NCBI RefSeq assembly: GCF_009650995.1
Contig: NZ_WHVV01000011.1
Location: forward strand, 1 to 64,000
Direction of reading: 5' to 3'
DNA from: Sporosarcina cascadiensis
GTDB taxonomy: Bacteria > Bacillota > Bacilli > Bacillales_A > Planococcaceae
DNA length: 64,000 nucleotides
How positions within the stretch are numbered: position 1 is the stretch's first letter; every line of letters starts with the position of its first letter. This document shows, in pieces, positions 8,949-19,025 of the stretch. The notes under the pieces were generated by a model. That model worked only from the letters and a program-made list of their open reading frames with translations. It was not told the origin of the DNA and made no database searches. The translations under genes were made by a program, and so were the position numbers.

Positions 8949-10925
8949 ATGCAAAAATCGTTAAAAACCAAAATTATCGGATCGGCCATCCTGCTATTTG
9001 CGTTCGGCATACTGCTCATGGTCTACATGGTAAACGATCAAGTGAAGAAGATTAACCAGCAGGAAGTTCAGGAATCCAGCGAAGCACTGGCAGATCAGAT
9101 GACCTATACAGTAGAAAATTTCATCGGACAATATACAAAAGGCCTTCAGGCGATCGGAGAATCCTATTCTGTCGAAAATTTCACAGGCGCCGATGGTGAA
9201 TTAGTTACAGAAAAGCAGTTGACCGATAAGCTGATGGACTATCTTGAAATTTATCCGGATGCTTCTACCATCTATTACACGCTTCCCAATAAAACGATGT
9301 ATCCGGGCGGTTATGATGCTAGCTATGATCCGACTGAAAGAGACTGGTATAAGCATGCTTTTGAAAATGCCGGCAACGTCATCTGGTCTCCCCCCTACCC
9401 TGATTCGTCGACAGGAGCTTATATGATTACAGGCTCGCAGGCCATCGAGAGAAACGGTAAAATACAAGGAGTTCTTGCGATGGACATCGAGCTGACTGCC
9501 CTGACGAATATGTTGAACGAACTTGATATTCCACAAAAAGGAGCACCCGTTTTAGTCGACCAGAACGGTCTGGCTATTTCTCACCCGACACGCTCCGGTG
9601 AAAACCTCAGCGACTTGGAATATGTAAAGGAAATGCAGCAGAATGAATTTGGCTCCATTAACTACACGACTGAAAATGATGTCAAAAAACTCGTGGCCTA
9701 TTCCACCATGACAGGTTTCAACTGGAAAATCGGTGTCATTTATGAACAGGAAAATCTTATGGGCATGGCAAAACATCTGCGCACGTCTATTTTGATCATT
9801 TCGGGGATATCGCTGCTCATCGTCGGCATCATCCTCTTCGTTCTGATCGGCAAGATGCTAAAACCTGTTGCCAAGCTGCGCACATTAATGGATGAGGTAG
9901 CATCAGGCGACCTCACCGTACAGTCTGATATTCGTTCACAGGATGAAATCGGCCAGCTAAGCGAAAACTTCAACGGCATGATTGCCAATATGCACGACAT
10001 CATCACCGTCGTCAATGAATCCGCAGGCAATGTCCGAATGAATTCTGAAAACCTCAGCGCCGTTGCGGAAGAAACAACTGCATCCAGCACGGAAGTCGCC
10101 CGCGCGGTGAATGAAATTGCTGAAGGTGCCCAGCGTACTGCAGAAGATGCAGAAACCGTTTCAGGAAACGCAGATGAACTGAGCCACCAAATTAACGGCA
10201 TTACCGAGCGCGCCGTCACGATGAATGACATCGCTTTGCGCACCGGACAGATGAACGAAGAAGGCCAGATCAAAATGGCAAATCTCGCGCAGACCTTCCA
10301 ATCGTCAGAAACCAACTTGCGATCCATGAACGAAGCCATCACCTCCCTCGGCGACAAGGTGAAAGAAATCGGCATAGTCATGGATACAATCACCAATGTT
10401 TCCGCCCAGACGAATTTATTGGCACTCAACGCCAGCATCGAGGCTGCCCGTGCAGGGGAACACGGCAAAGGCTTCGCCGTCGTTGCAAATGAAGTTCGAA
10501 AACTCGCCGAGCAGTCCGAACAGGCAACCGAAGATGTCCGTCATACAGTAGAAAGATTGCAGAAAGAATCGTCTGCCGTTACCACGCAGATGGAAGAAAC
10601 AATCGCCACCTTCCGTAAACAAGGACTCGTCGTCCAGGATACCGAAACGACATTCGGCGAATTGTCCGCCCTCATGGAAGACATGCGCCAGTCCATCCAG
10701 TCCATCACGGAAGAAATCGATCTCGTCGACAAACATAAAGACGACGTCACGAATACGATTCAGACAATGGCTGCCACCTCCCAACAAACCGCAGCTGCGT
10801 GCGAGGAAGTGAGCGCATCAACAGAAGAACAGCAGCGCGCCATCCAATCCGTATCGGATGCCGCTGAAACTCTGACTGATTTAAGCGAAGAACTGAACCA
10901 TGCGATTGCACGGTTTAAGGTATAA
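8949..10925 (+). CDS. Methyl-accepting chemotaxis protein, dCache-HAMP-MA
   Basis: 658 residues with the same architecture as the receptor at 1061: TM1 at ~8-27, dCache-like sensor, TM2 near 284-305, HAMP, then the signalling coiled coil with its hairpin tip at ~485-505 ([20 protein letters not shown]). The signalling halves of the two are very alike, the sensor halves much less, as expected of a duplicated receptor with diverged ligand range. ATG follows AGGAAAGGA. Together the two receptors bracket the symporter-amidohydrolase operon and its regulator. Confidence 0.95.
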   Translation: MQKSLKTKIIGSAILLFAFGILLMVYMVNDQVKKINQQEVQESSEALADQMTYTVENFIGQYTKGLQAIGESYSVENFTGADGELVTEKQLTDKLMDYLEIYPDASTIYYTLPNKTMYPGGYDASYDPTERDWYKHAFENAGNVIWSPPYPDSSTGAYMITGSQAIERNGKIQGVLAMDIELTALTNMLNELDIPQKGAPVLVDQNGLAISHPTRSGENLSDLEYVKEMQQNEFGSINYTTENDVKKLVAYSTMTGFNWKIGVIYEQENLMGMAKHLRTSILIISGISLLIVGIILFVLIGKMLKPVAKLRTLMDEVASGDLTVQSDIRSQDEIGQLSENFNGMIANMHDIITVVNESAGNVRMNSENLSAVAEETTASSTEVARAVNEIAEGAQRTAEDAETVSGNADELSHQINGITERAVTMNDIALRTGQMNEEGQIKMANLAQTFQSSETNLRSMNEAITSLGDKVKEIGIVMDTITNVSAQTNLLALNASIEAARAGEHGKGFAVVANEVRKLAEQSEQATEDVRHTVERLQKESSAVTTQMEETIATFRKQGLVVQDTETTFGELSALMEDMRQSIQSITEEIDLVDKHKDDVTNTIQTMAATSQQTAAACEEVSASTEEQQRAIQSVSDAAETLTDLSEELNHAIARFKV

Positions 10926-10933
10926 GAGATGAG

Positions 10934-10964
10934 AAAATGACTGCCGGGTGGCAGTCATTTTTCT
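10934..10964 (+). terminator. Rho-independent terminator
   Basis: Stem AAATGACTGCC (10935-10945) with GGCAGTCATTT (10950-10960), a 4-nt loop, then TTC and T-rich sequence. Confidence 0.85.
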
Positions 10965-11137
10965 TATGCGGTTCTAGGTAGGGCACATGTTAGGTGTCGC
11001 TTTAGCATCATCCAGAAGAAAGTTTCTGAATTTCACACCCTGTCATTCTCTTCTCCTTCGTTATTTCTACGGTTCAAAGTATAACCAGACAAAAGAGGAA
11101 ACTTCCGAAATTGGGCATGTCCTCTTTTAATTTACAT

Positions 11138-11842
11138 TCAGGACTTTTTCGACGCTTCAATAAACTGCTTGAATAATTGGAGCGACGTCGGATCCTTATA
11201 ATTGACCAATGCTTCCGGATGCCACTGGACACCCATGACGAAACGATGCGCCTTACTTTCGACTGCCTCGATCACGCCGTCTTTAGCCACTGCCGTCACG
11301 ACCAATGGCGAATTCACTTTATTGACCGCCTGCAGATGCAGGGAATTCACCTGAATCTCAGAAGCTCCGGCCATCTTCTCCAGCTTGCTGCCGCACACAA
11401 TATCTATTGAATGCGTCGCGAAATCCCGGTCTGCCTGCTGTTTATGCTGCAGTATCTCTCCAGACAGCTGCGAATAAATATGCTGATATATAGTTCCGCC
11501 AAATGCCACATTCAGCACTTGATGCCCGCGGCAAATACCGAGCACCGGTTTATCCTGATCAGTCATATATCTCGCCAATGCCAGCTCCATAGTATCCCGC
11601 TCCGGCGATAATTCACCAAGTTGCTGATGCGGTTCCTCATCATAATTAAGCGGATTAACGTCTTCCCCACCTGTCAGCAGCAAACCGTCCAGCCGGTCAC
11701 AAACCTGCTCATTATCCTCAAGTCCTGCAGGCAATACGACAGGCAGCCCGCCTGCTTCCAGAATGGCACGGCTGTAATTTGCCTGTACCCATATTTCTCC
11801 GTTTTCGTCCAGGTCTGATGTAATTCCAATTAGCGGCTTCAT
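11138..11842 (-). CDS. Gamma-glutamyl-gamma-aminobutyrate hydrolase family (peptidase C26)
   Basis: 234 residues from ATG 11842, which has AAAGGAG about 11 nt upstream. It is a class-I glutamine-amidotransferase-like hydrolase: the nucleophile elbow GICRGHQVLN (~104-113) carries the Cys, and the His-x-Glu of the triad is in VQWHPEAL near the C-terminus. PuuD-type members cleave gamma-glutamyl amides such as gamma-Glu-GABA. It stands alone between converging neighbours, so pathway context is missing. A weak AAAAGAGGA/TCCTCTTTT stem lies downstream (~11091-11128). Confidence 0.9.
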   Translation of the reverse strand: MKPLIGITSDLDENGEIWVQANYSRAILEAGGLPVVLPAGLEDNEQVCDRLDGLLLTGGEDVNPLNYDEEPHQQLGELSPERDTMELALARYMTDQDKPVLGICRGHQVLNVAFGGTIYQHIYSQLSGEILQHKQQADRDFATHSIDIVCGSKLEKMAGASEIQVNSLHLQAVNKVNSPLVVTAVAKDGVIEAVESKAHRFVMGVQWHPEALVNYKDPTSLQLFKQFIEASKKS

Positions 11843-12651
11843 TATGCAGCATTCTCCTTTTCTCTCTATACATTCTCTTATTACCCTCAATTGCTCAGTT
11901 TAAGCTTTTCTGCACCATCCAGAAATCGCTTCGTTAATTTATCAAGTCATGCTATAAAGGATAGAATACGAAGTAGGTGCAAAATAAACAACAGAAGCAT
12001 TATTGCAGAAACTTTTTAAAAAAATCGGCGTTCTCAAAGAAGACATTGCAGAAAGAAGACAGGATATCCAAAACTTAAAGACGAGCAGGTACAAAAATTA
12101 AACAAGCAGTTTTAAAAACAAACGATCTCGTTAAAGACTTGGCTGAAAAACAGACTAGCCAATGCAATCATCACAGTCCTCTCTTCGCGTTCTATCGAGC
12201 ATGAAGCAATTCTAAAGCACGTTCACTAATCCCGGCACAATCCCCAACTTATAGTTTCCATAAAAGCGAGAAGCGTTCTGCTAAACCGGAACGCTTTTCG
12301 TGTTTTCCGCAGTCTTTATTACTTTCAAGCATCCTTCCATCACACCCTAAGCTGAACTCTCCGTCGAAAACAGATATCCCACCCGCTGAAAATCAATTGA
12401 CAATATATCTTTTTGAACAAAAATTATAATGGAACTTCTGGAAATTAGACTCGTCGTCTATTCCACCTCCCAAAACAAACATACGTTTGTGAAAATGATA
12501 TAACAATTTAAAATGAAAGTCAATTTATTCCGAAAATTAATAATTCACCTGACAAGTGCGTGCAATTTTTCATTTTATTCGCGGTCATCCAATCACGGTG
12601 TATCCTTTTAGCCCCCTCCCTTCTATATAGAAAGAAAAAGGGGTTTTTCTC
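11843..12651. other. Non-coding region with a decayed reading frame
   Basis: From about 12003 to 12220 the + strand translates, across frame breaks, to a charged helical sequence (KKIGVLKEDIAERRQDIQNL, later AEKQ, then SIEHEAILKHVH) that resembles remains of a coiled-coil gene. A hairpin terminator follows at 12264-12306. The remainder is AT-rich and unassigned. Confidence 0.4.
12264..12306 (+). terminator. Hairpin terminator after the decayed frame
   Basis: Stem AAGCGTTC (12271-12278) with GAACGCTT (12289-12296), followed by TTCGTGTTTT. Confidence 0.6.
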
Positions 12652-13437
12652 ATGACACATTATCTGTGTAAGTTCGCAAAGTTTGAAAATAAAAATGAAA
12701 TGGACGCGGCAGCACGAAAGCATGCAGATATTCACTGGAATGCCATGAACAAAACAGACCGCGCCGTTCTGGAGATGATTCGCTGCTATTCAGTAAAATT
12801 TCTAGCCGCGCATTTAAAACATCAGACAATCGAACTGAAACTCGGCGTATCGAATTCCACGGTCAGACGCACCCTTCGCAAACTGGAAAAGCTGCAGATT
12901 ATCGAACGGATCCAATTCGTCAGACCTGTCATGAGCGGGCTCGGAGCGAATATTTATCTCATTTTTCCTGTTAATGACCAGTCGAAAATGAACAGGGGCG
13001 GACAGGTGGCTGAGCCCAGCAATGACGCGGTTCCAGAGCCTATTTCGGAAAACGAACCTTCTTTCTATAAAGCTCTAAACATTCAAGACCCTATAAAGAC
13101 GTCTCCCCTTTCAGGTGAAAAGTTATCCACAACATTGTTTGCGAAGATGAAAGAATTGCTGGCGCTCACCGGAGACAGCTCAAAGGCAAGGGAATTTTTC
13201 GCAATCTACAGAGTACTGACAGGACGTATGCTGAAATTCGAAATCTATCAGGAATCGAAAGGGATTTTCGAGGACCTGGGACACCGTGCGATTTATATCA
13301 GTGTCATGGCGACGAAGAAAAAGAAGATCCATAATCTGCCGGGTTATTTTAAAGGTGTTCTGCGTGAATTGATTGATGAGACGTTTTTTGAGGATATTTA
13401 TCAGGAGTACAGCGTGCCGGTGGAGGCTTTGTTTTGA
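12652..13437 (+). CDS. HTH protein of unknown function, plasmid/phage replication-like
   Basis: 261 residues, ATG with AAAAGGGG 8 nt upstream. Residues ~40-90 form a winged helix (HLKHQTIELKLGVSNSTVRR), followed by a Ser/Pro/Glu-rich linker (~105-145) and a C-terminal half with a basic patch ATKKKKIHNLPGYFKGVLRE. This layout, an HTH then a linker then a NxPGYFxGVL-type end, resembles DNA-binding proteins seen on Bacillales plasmids and prophages. Its role is unknown. It is single, with no replication origin repeats visible nearby. Confidence 0.75.
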   Translation: MTHYLCKFAKFENKNEMDAAARKHADIHWNAMNKTDRAVLEMIRCYSVKFLAAHLKHQTIELKLGVSNSTVRRTLRKLEKLQIIERIQFVRPVMSGLGANIYLIFPVNDQSKMNRGGQVAEPSNDAVPEPISENEPSFYKALNIQDPIKTSPLSGEKLSTTLFAKMKELLALTGDSSKAREFFAIYRVLTGRMLKFEIYQESKGIFEDLGHRAIYISVMATKKKKIHNLPGYFKGVLRELIDETFFEDIYQEYSVPVEALF

Positions 13438-13708
13438 AGAGTTTTTCAGGATACACAGAAAAGTTTTATTTGGATTGTGCAGAATACTTGAATCGACTTA
13501 AAAAAGACAGCCCAATAAAACTTCCCATTAGACTGTCGTTCAATTTATTTTCAATATATTCTCAGACTGATTTTCAGCACACCTCTCAAAACTCCGCCAG
13601 CAAAGATTGCTCGGTTGTTAAATACTAAAGCTACTATTTCAGGTTGATTTTACTGAGCCTTGTAGTTCCTTAACAATATTTAGAGGTCATTGATTCCTAA
13701 GTCATTAA
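13438..13708. other. Intergenic region between convergent genes, nothing assigned
   Basis: AT-rich sequence downstream of both the HTH gene and the PucR-type gene. A short open frame overlapping the HTH gene's stop has no family resemblance. GACAG ... CTGTC arms around 13508-13535 could form a weak hairpin. Confidence 0.3.
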
Positions 13709-15511
13709 TCAATCATGCAAATAATCATAAATTTTACATGCCAATTGAACATCGAACCACTTTTCAGGATCTGTCAGCATAATGCCTAACGTTGTTTCTA
13801 TTCGTTTCAACCTATAATAAAGTGTATTCTGATGGATCATTAATTGATCTGTTGTGAGCTTCAACGCTTTATTATTCCGCACATATACACGTAAGGTCCC
13901 CAGCAGCTCTTGGTTCGATTCAGTAAGCAATACACCTAAATGATCTGTTAAGAATGTTTCCAATTCAGTACGTTCCAAGTCCAATAATATCCGGTTGATG
14001 CCACCATCTGAAAACAGATGAACTCTTCCTGTTCTCTTTTTCCTTAATAAAGACAAGCTTTTTTCTGCGTCTTCGAAAGACTTAGGTATATCATGAAAAC
14101 TGTCATACACTCTTCCTAAACCAATAAAAACAGGCCAATTCATGGAACTCAAATATTTTGAGAGCTCGGTCAATGAACTCCTGGCGCTCTCTTTTCCTCC
14201 CGATTCCGGAAAAGAAATAAAGGCAATGATTTGCTGATCTCGCTGTGTAACGATCCCTTTAATATGATGAAATTCTAAAGCTCCCTCAATCCACTTCATC
14301 CATTTCTCACGTTCGTATCGACTATCGTTTGAATTCTTTTCTAGTTCACTACAAATGAGCGCTACATAGAAATCACGTGGCATGAGCCCTAAGTTTTTAG
14401 CTTGCTCATCCAATTGACTGTCATATGCGCCCAACAAAACCTTTTCAAATAACTCACCATAAATCATTTGCTGTGCTTCTTTAATCGAGTGTTGCTTAAT
14501 CATTTCAAGAGACAGTAAAGAAGCTCCGTATTCCAGCAACATTCGATTTACTTGGTGAATCTCTTTCTCTTCAATAAATGTCAACAGAAACCCAATGACG
14601 GAATCCGATCCAACAATCGGTATGATAATGATCGATGTACCCTTTTTGTCATTATAAACTTGCCATTTTTTCGTAGCAATCACATACTGTACTTCTTTTG
14701 TTGAAATCATTCCAGGAGGAAGTTGTACAGGAATCGATTGGCTTGGAGCGATCAAATTAAACAGATCATCATACAACACTATCGGTGCCTGTACGTATGT
14801 CTGCAAAGCGGACACCATTTCGGCAATCCCCTTCTTCTTGTTGCTGAGCATCGTTAATTCATTATATAAATCTGCTGTTTTCTGCTGCTGCTCATGTTCT
14901 TTATGTAGGGCGATGGTCGTTAATTTAAGTTCTTTCTCCAAATAACGCTCTTTTTCTTTCGCTAAATGAAATCTGTAGGACATCGTAAGAACCGGAGTAA
15001 ACATTTGAAGCGTTTTTACAAAGTCCTCCGGGTAATGCGCCAAAGGATCATGTCCGCTCATCGTTAACACACCCACCGCGCCATGATCATCCATCAGCGG
15101 TAGCGCGATAGTTTGATTGGGATACTCCGCTGCAATAGTGGATTGGATGTAGTGCGATAGATTGGAAGGGGTCATCGTACGCATCGCTTTAATCACAGCT
15201 TCACGCGTAATGAGAAACTGGGGCTCTTTCATTTGATAGGCCAATCCTGTAATTCCTTCGCCCGGCTTTAATTGTGTTTTACGATAACTTTCTTCTGAAT
15301 AGCCTATGGCATATTTTACGATCAACTTATTTGTTTTCTCGCTGAATATAAATAAGAATCCAGAATCGAATTGTGGTATTGTACCAATCATTTCATCTAG
15401 AATTTTTTTCAGAAATTGATTTTGTCCCACTGCATTTAAAATGGCTGACGTAGCCGAACTCAGAACTTCATATAAGGCATTATTAGGTATATCCGTTTTG
15501 GAAGTGTTCAC
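13709..15511 (-). CDS. PucR-type transcriptional activator with GAF domain
   Basis: 600 residues. Residues ~15-170 look like a GAF sensor, ~190-215 a short coiled coil, then a middle region and the PucR C-terminal helix-turn-helix, ending LRVYVRNNKALKLTTDQLMI followed by HQNTLYYRLKRIE. PucR-family proteins activate catabolic genes for purines, amino acids or other nitrogen compounds. It is the last gene of the leftward ABC-transporter cluster, 21 bp after the DUF1028 gene, so it probably controls that cluster and perhaps the divergent amidohydrolase. The start is GTG after GGGCGGGG. Confidence 0.9.
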   Translation of the reverse strand: MNTSKTDIPNNALYEVLSSATSAILNAVGQNQFLKKILDEMIGTIPQFDSGFLFIFSEKTNKLIVKYAIGYSEESYRKTQLKPGEGITGLAYQMKEPQFLITREAVIKAMRTMTPSNLSHYIQSTIAAEYPNQTIALPLMDDHGAVGVLTMSGHDPLAHYPEDFVKTLQMFTPVLTMSYRFHLAKEKERYLEKELKLTTIALHKEHEQQQKTADLYNELTMLSNKKKGIAEMVSALQTYVQAPIVLYDDLFNLIAPSQSIPVQLPPGMISTKEVQYVIATKKWQVYNDKKGTSIIIIPIVGSDSVIGFLLTFIEEKEIHQVNRMLLEYGASLLSLEMIKQHSIKEAQQMIYGELFEKVLLGAYDSQLDEQAKNLGLMPRDFYVALICSELEKNSNDSRYEREKWMKWIEGALEFHHIKGIVTQRDQQIIAFISFPESGGKESARSSLTELSKYLSSMNWPVFIGLGRVYDSFHDIPKSFEDAEKSLSLLRKKRTGRVHLFSDGGINRILLDLERTELETFLTDHLGVLLTESNQELLGTLRVYVRNNKALKLTTDQLMIHQNTLYYRLKRIETTLGIMLTDPEKWFDVQLACKIYDYLHD

Positions 15512-15532
15512 ATCTGCCCCGCCCTTTCCGTT

Positions 15533-16192
15533 CTATGTCAGTCGGATACCCGCTTCAATCGTTTCCACCCATTCATCATATCGATCAATCAGCACATGCT
15601 TGTTTTTCAAATAAATTTGTTCCAATTCGAGAACCGGCTCTTCCGCGTCGTCTACCCGGAAGTCTACATATGGATATCCTTCCAAGGCAACCACTTTGAG
15701 TATGGCAGATTGCTTACCTCGGCGATCGCCGCCCATTTGATCTCCCTTAACCAATGCGGCCAGCAGCTTATCTTGTAATTTTCCTTCTGTATTTTTAAAT
15801 GCATATTCCATGGCGCCCAGCATTTCTTTATTTGCAAGGAGATTTCCCAAAATAGCATAATGCTCTCCAATTATATGGCCCTTCTCTTCATCGTTATCAA
15901 TTCCAGTATACACAGCGCTATTGCCAAATCGGTCTACTACCGCTAATTGACGTAATTCTCTTCCAGGGTCACCATGGAGCAATGTATTGAGCGTCGCATT
16001 CGCCGTGTGGCCATCACGTAAAAAGTGCATGCCTTTTCCACCAAGCGACGGATTCACCCAACCTTGTGTAGCGATAATTCCTACGTCTGCTTGAATAGCA
16101 GGTGAATGTGCGCCTACAGCCGGAAAACAAGAAGCGATTGCAGCTCCAAAATTACCTGTATCAGGACAACGTGCAATGATTGAATACGTCAT
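15533..16192 (-). CDS. DUF1028 family protein (Ntn-hydrolase-like)
   Basis: 219 residues from ATG 16192, just inside the end of the upstream ABC gene (ATGA overlap). The N-terminus MTYSIIARCPDTGNFGAAI and the internal GWVNPSLGGKGMHFL match DUF1028, a family with an Ntn-hydrolase fold often encoded beside peptide-type ABC transporters. A hydrolase acting on the imported amide or peptide is a reasonable inference, but activity is not established from sequence. The C-terminal ~60 residues resemble the extra domain seen in longer members. Confidence 0.88.
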   Translation of the reverse strand: MTYSIIARCPDTGNFGAAIASCFPAVGAHSPAIQADVGIIATQGWVNPSLGGKGMHFLRDGHTANATLNTLLHGDPGRELRQLAVVDRFGNSAVYTGIDNDEEKGHIIGEHYAILGNLLANKEMLGAMEYAFKNTEGKLQDKLLAALVKGDQMGGDRRGKQSAILKVVALEGYPYVDFRVDDAEEPVLELEQIYLKNKHVLIDRYDEWVETIEAGIRLT

Positions 16193-17169
16193 AATAAACT
16201 CTCCTCTACTAGATGACACGCAACAAAATGTTCCGGTTCTACTTCTCTTAGCTCTGGAATCGCCTGTTTGCAAATGTCTTGTGCCAAAGGACAACGCGTA
16301 TGAAATTTACACCCGGCAGGCGGATTCATAGGGCTCGGAATATCTCCGAATAATTTTATGCGATCCCGTGAAATGGTTGGATCTGGTATAGGAATAGCTG
16401 AAATAAGCGCTTGCGTATAAGGATGTAATGGTTTCTCATACAAACGTTCGCTTGAAGTCAATTCTACAATACCACCTAGATACATCACAGCAATCCGATC
16501 ACTAATATACTCAATTACACTCAAATCGTGTGCGATAAACAAATAAGTCAAATCAAATTCATCCTGCAAATCTTTCATCAAATTAATGATTTGCGCTTGT
16601 ATGGAAACATCCAATGCGGCAACAGGTTCATCCGCTACAATGAACTTCGGATTTAACGCCAATGAACGCGCAATTCCAATCCGCTGACGCTGGCCGCCAG
16701 AAAATTCATGGGGATATCGTGTCAAATAATCCTTTGGAATACCTACCGCATCGACAAGCTTCAATAAACGCTCTTTCCTATTCTGAACTTTATACGTTCG
16801 CAACGGCTCGCTAATCAGCTCTTCTACCGTCATTCGTGGATTGAGCGAAGCATAGGGATCTTGAAAAATCATTTGAAAATCTTTGCGTTTAGCGCGCAAT
16901 TGTTCTTTTGAATACTCCAGCACATTTTCACCTTCAAAATATACCGATCCTGACGTCGCCTCCATTAATCGTAGAAGCAAGCGCCCTGTAGTGGATTTTC
17001 CACAGCCAGATTCACCGACAATTCCTAGTGTCTCTCCCTTATAAACTGTAAAAGATAGATTTTCCACCGCACGAATGATTTCTTGTTTTTTATTTAAGAA
17101 TGAACCGCCTAATGTAAAATGTTTCGTTAGACTTTCCACCCGTACAAGCTCTTGATTATTGGTTTTCAT
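16189..17169 (-). CDS. Peptide-type ABC transporter ATP-binding protein (OppF/DppF-like)
   Basis: 326 residues from ATG 17169, which follows GAGGAGGG by 5 nt (a GTG six bases upstream is too close to that site). Walker A is GESGCGKSTTGRLL, the signature HEFSGGQRQRIGIARSLALN and Walker B FIVADEPVAALDV. The C-terminal oligopeptide-transporter extension (HTRCPLAQDICKQAIPEL, with its cysteines) is present. It is one of two ATPases energising the permeases encoded upstream and is translationally coupled to DUF1028. Confidence 0.95.
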   Translation of the reverse strand: MKTNNQELVRVESLTKHFTLGGSFLNKKQEIIRAVENLSFTVYKGETLGIVGESGCGKSTTGRLLLRLMEATSGSVYFEGENVLEYSKEQLRAKRKDFQMIFQDPYASLNPRMTVEELISEPLRTYKVQNRKERLLKLVDAVGIPKDYLTRYPHEFSGGQRQRIGIARSLALNPKFIVADEPVAALDVSIQAQIINLMKDLQDEFDLTYLFIAHDLSVIEYISDRIAVMYLGGIVELTSSERLYEKPLHPYTQALISAIPIPDPTISRDRIKLFGDIPSPMNPPAGCKFHTRCPLAQDICKQAIPELREVEPEHFVACHLVEESLL

Positions 17170-18154
17170 CTCCACCCTCCTCGTTAACTAGATGACACGC
17201 TACTTGATGTTCAGTTTGCTCTTTTTTTAAAGCAGGTTGAACGGATCGGCATTTATCCATTACAAAAGGACATCGATCTGCAAAGGCGCAGCCGCTTGAC
17301 AGATGATGTAAATTGGGTGGCTGTCCCGGAATTGGCGTCAATCGTGTTTTATCTCCGAGTTTTGGAAGCGAGGCCAGCAGTCCTTGTGTGTACGGATGTT
17401 TAGGGTTTGAGAACAACTCCGCTACAGATGCCTTTTCTACGATCTTCCCTGCATACATAACCGCGACTTGATCACATATTTCCGCCACTACCCCTAAATC
17501 ATGTGTAATGAGCATAATGCCTGCGCCCGTTTCATTTCGCAAATCCAGAATTAGCTCTAAAATTTGAGATTGGATCGTAACGTCCAGTGCTGTGGTCGGT
17601 TCATCTGCAATGAGAAGCTTCGGATTCCCAGCAAGTGCCATCGCAATAACTCCGCGTTGTCTCATTCCACCACTAAACTCATGGGGATATTGTGCAGCCC
17701 GAACCTCCGCAGAAGGAATTCCTACGCGCTTAATCATTTCAATAGCCTTGCTCCAAGCATTCTTTTTGGAAAATCCCTCATGTATCATAGGTACTTCCGC
17801 AATTTGATTGCCTACCGTATATACTGGATTCAGTGATGTCATAGGATCCTGCGCAATTAAGCTAATTTCCTTCCCTCTGATTTTCTGCATCTGCCGCTCC
17901 TGTAATTTAAGCAAATCTTGCCCCTCAAATAGAACTTCTCCGTTCACCTGTTCACTTTTCCTACTGCCGATCAAACGTAAAATTGATTGTGAAGTCATAC
18001 TTTTTCCAGAACCTGATTCACCGACAATGCCTAAAATCTGCCCATGATCGATTGTAAAAGAGACATTATCAACCGCCCGCACCAATCCCCGATCTGTACG
18101 AAAAGAGGTAGTCAATGATTTCACTTCTAATAACGGTTTCTTCACTTCAGGCAT
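17156..18154 (-). CDS. Peptide-type ABC transporter ATP-binding protein (OppD/DppD-like)
   Basis: 332 residues from ATG 18154, placed after AAAGGAGGT with an 8-nt gap; the frame extends 9 codons further without a better site. Walker A GESGSGKSMTSQSIL, signature HEFSGGMRQRGVIAMALAGN, Walker B LLIADEPTTALDV and the C-terminal cysteine cluster of the Opp/Dpp family are visible. Its 3' end overlaps the start of the next ATPase by 14 bp. It should pair with the OppF-like protein as a heterodimer. Confidence 0.95.
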   Translation of the reverse strand: MPEVKKPLLEVKSLTTSFRTDRGLVRAVDNVSFTIDHGQILGIVGESGSGKSMTSQSILRLIGSRKSEQVNGEVLFEGQDLLKLQERQMQKIRGKEISLIAQDPMTSLNPVYTVGNQIAEVPMIHEGFSKKNAWSKAIEMIKRVGIPSAEVRAAQYPHEFSGGMRQRGVIAMALAGNPKLLIADEPTTALDVTIQSQILELILDLRNETGAGIMLITHDLGVVAEICDQVAVMYAGKIVEKASVAELFSNPKHPYTQGLLASLPKLGDKTRLTPIPGQPPNLHHLSSGCAFADRCPFVMDKCRSVQPALKKEQTEHQVACHLVNEEGGDENQ

Positions 18155-18170
18155 AGTAGTTGACCTCCTT

Positions 18171-19007
18171 TTAACGTTCATTTTTCAAACGTGGATCCAG
18201 TGCGTCACGCAATCCATCTCCCATAATATTAAAGCTCAGTACAGCCAGCGTGATTGCTACACCAGGGAATATGGCAGTCCACCAAGAAATCTCCATCCAA
18301 TCTTTCGCCTCACTCAACATAATGCCCCATGAAGGCGTGTCTGGTGAAACCCCTAATCCCAAGAAACTTAATGCTGCTTCGGCTAAAATAGCAAAAGCAA
18401 ACGAAAGCGTAACCTGCACGATTAAAGGTGCTAACGAATTGGGCAGTATATGGCGAAGCATGATTTGAAAAGAGTTGACTCCCATTGATCGTGCAGCCTC
18501 AATATATAACGAATCACGAATACTGAGGACCGCGCCGCGAGCAATTCGAGCGAAAATCGGAGTATAGACAATACCGATTGCAATCATCAAATTCGTTAGG
18601 CTCGGTCCCAAGATCGCCATAATAACTAATGCCAGTAGAATATCCGGAAACGCGAACAACACATCCGTAATCCTCGATAGCACTTGGTCAATCTTCCCGC
18701 CAAAATAGCCTGCGACAATTCCGATAATCGTTCCAAAAAACAACGAAAAACCAACTGCTATCAATCCAACCTTCAATGAAATTTGTGTTCCATATAAGAT
18801 TCGGCTGAAAATATCACGTCCGAACTGATCGGTTCCAAACCAATGTTGACCATTTGGCGAAGTAAGCGGACTGCTCGAATCCATGAAGTACGGATCATAT
18901 GGCACAATCCATTTTGCAAACAGAGCCACAACCAGAATGAGGGCAATGAATAGAAAGCCAACGAACGCAAAGCGATTTTGCTTAAATCTTTTCCAAGTAT
19001 CTTTCAT
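18171..19007 (-). CDS. Peptide-type ABC transporter permease (OppC/DppC-like)
   Basis: 278 residues with about six transmembrane helices. The N-terminal OppC_N segment (WKRFKQNRFAFVGFLFIAL) and the EAA loop (EAARSMGVNSFQIMLRHILP, ~165-185) that docks on the ATPases are clear. The segment GTDQFGRDIFSRILYGTQIS is typical of the family. ATG follows GGTGG, 18 bp after the OppB-like stop, consistent with one operon. Confidence 0.95.
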   Translation of the reverse strand: MKDTWKRFKQNRFAFVGFLFIALILVVALFAKWIVPYDPYFMDSSSPLTSPNGQHWFGTDQFGRDIFSRILYGTQISLKVGLIAVGFSLFFGTIIGIVAGYFGGKIDQVLSRITDVLFAFPDILLALVIMAILGPSLTNLMIAIGIVYTPIFARIARGAVLSIRDSLYIEAARSMGVNSFQIMLRHILPNSLAPLIVQVTLSFAFAILAEAALSFLGLGVSPDTPSWGIMLSEAKDWMEISWWTAIFPGVAITLAVLSFNIMGDGLRDALDPRLKNER

Positions 19008-19025
19008 ACGTCATTCCACCTCATC

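Noticed and set aside
12397-12426. TTGACA and TATAAT near each other upstream of the HTH gene
   Set aside because: The spacing is 21 bp, too long for a normal sigma-A promoter.
13434-13628. 64-codon frame after the HTH gene
   Set aside because: No supporting ribosome site or similarity; overlaps the preceding stop by chance.
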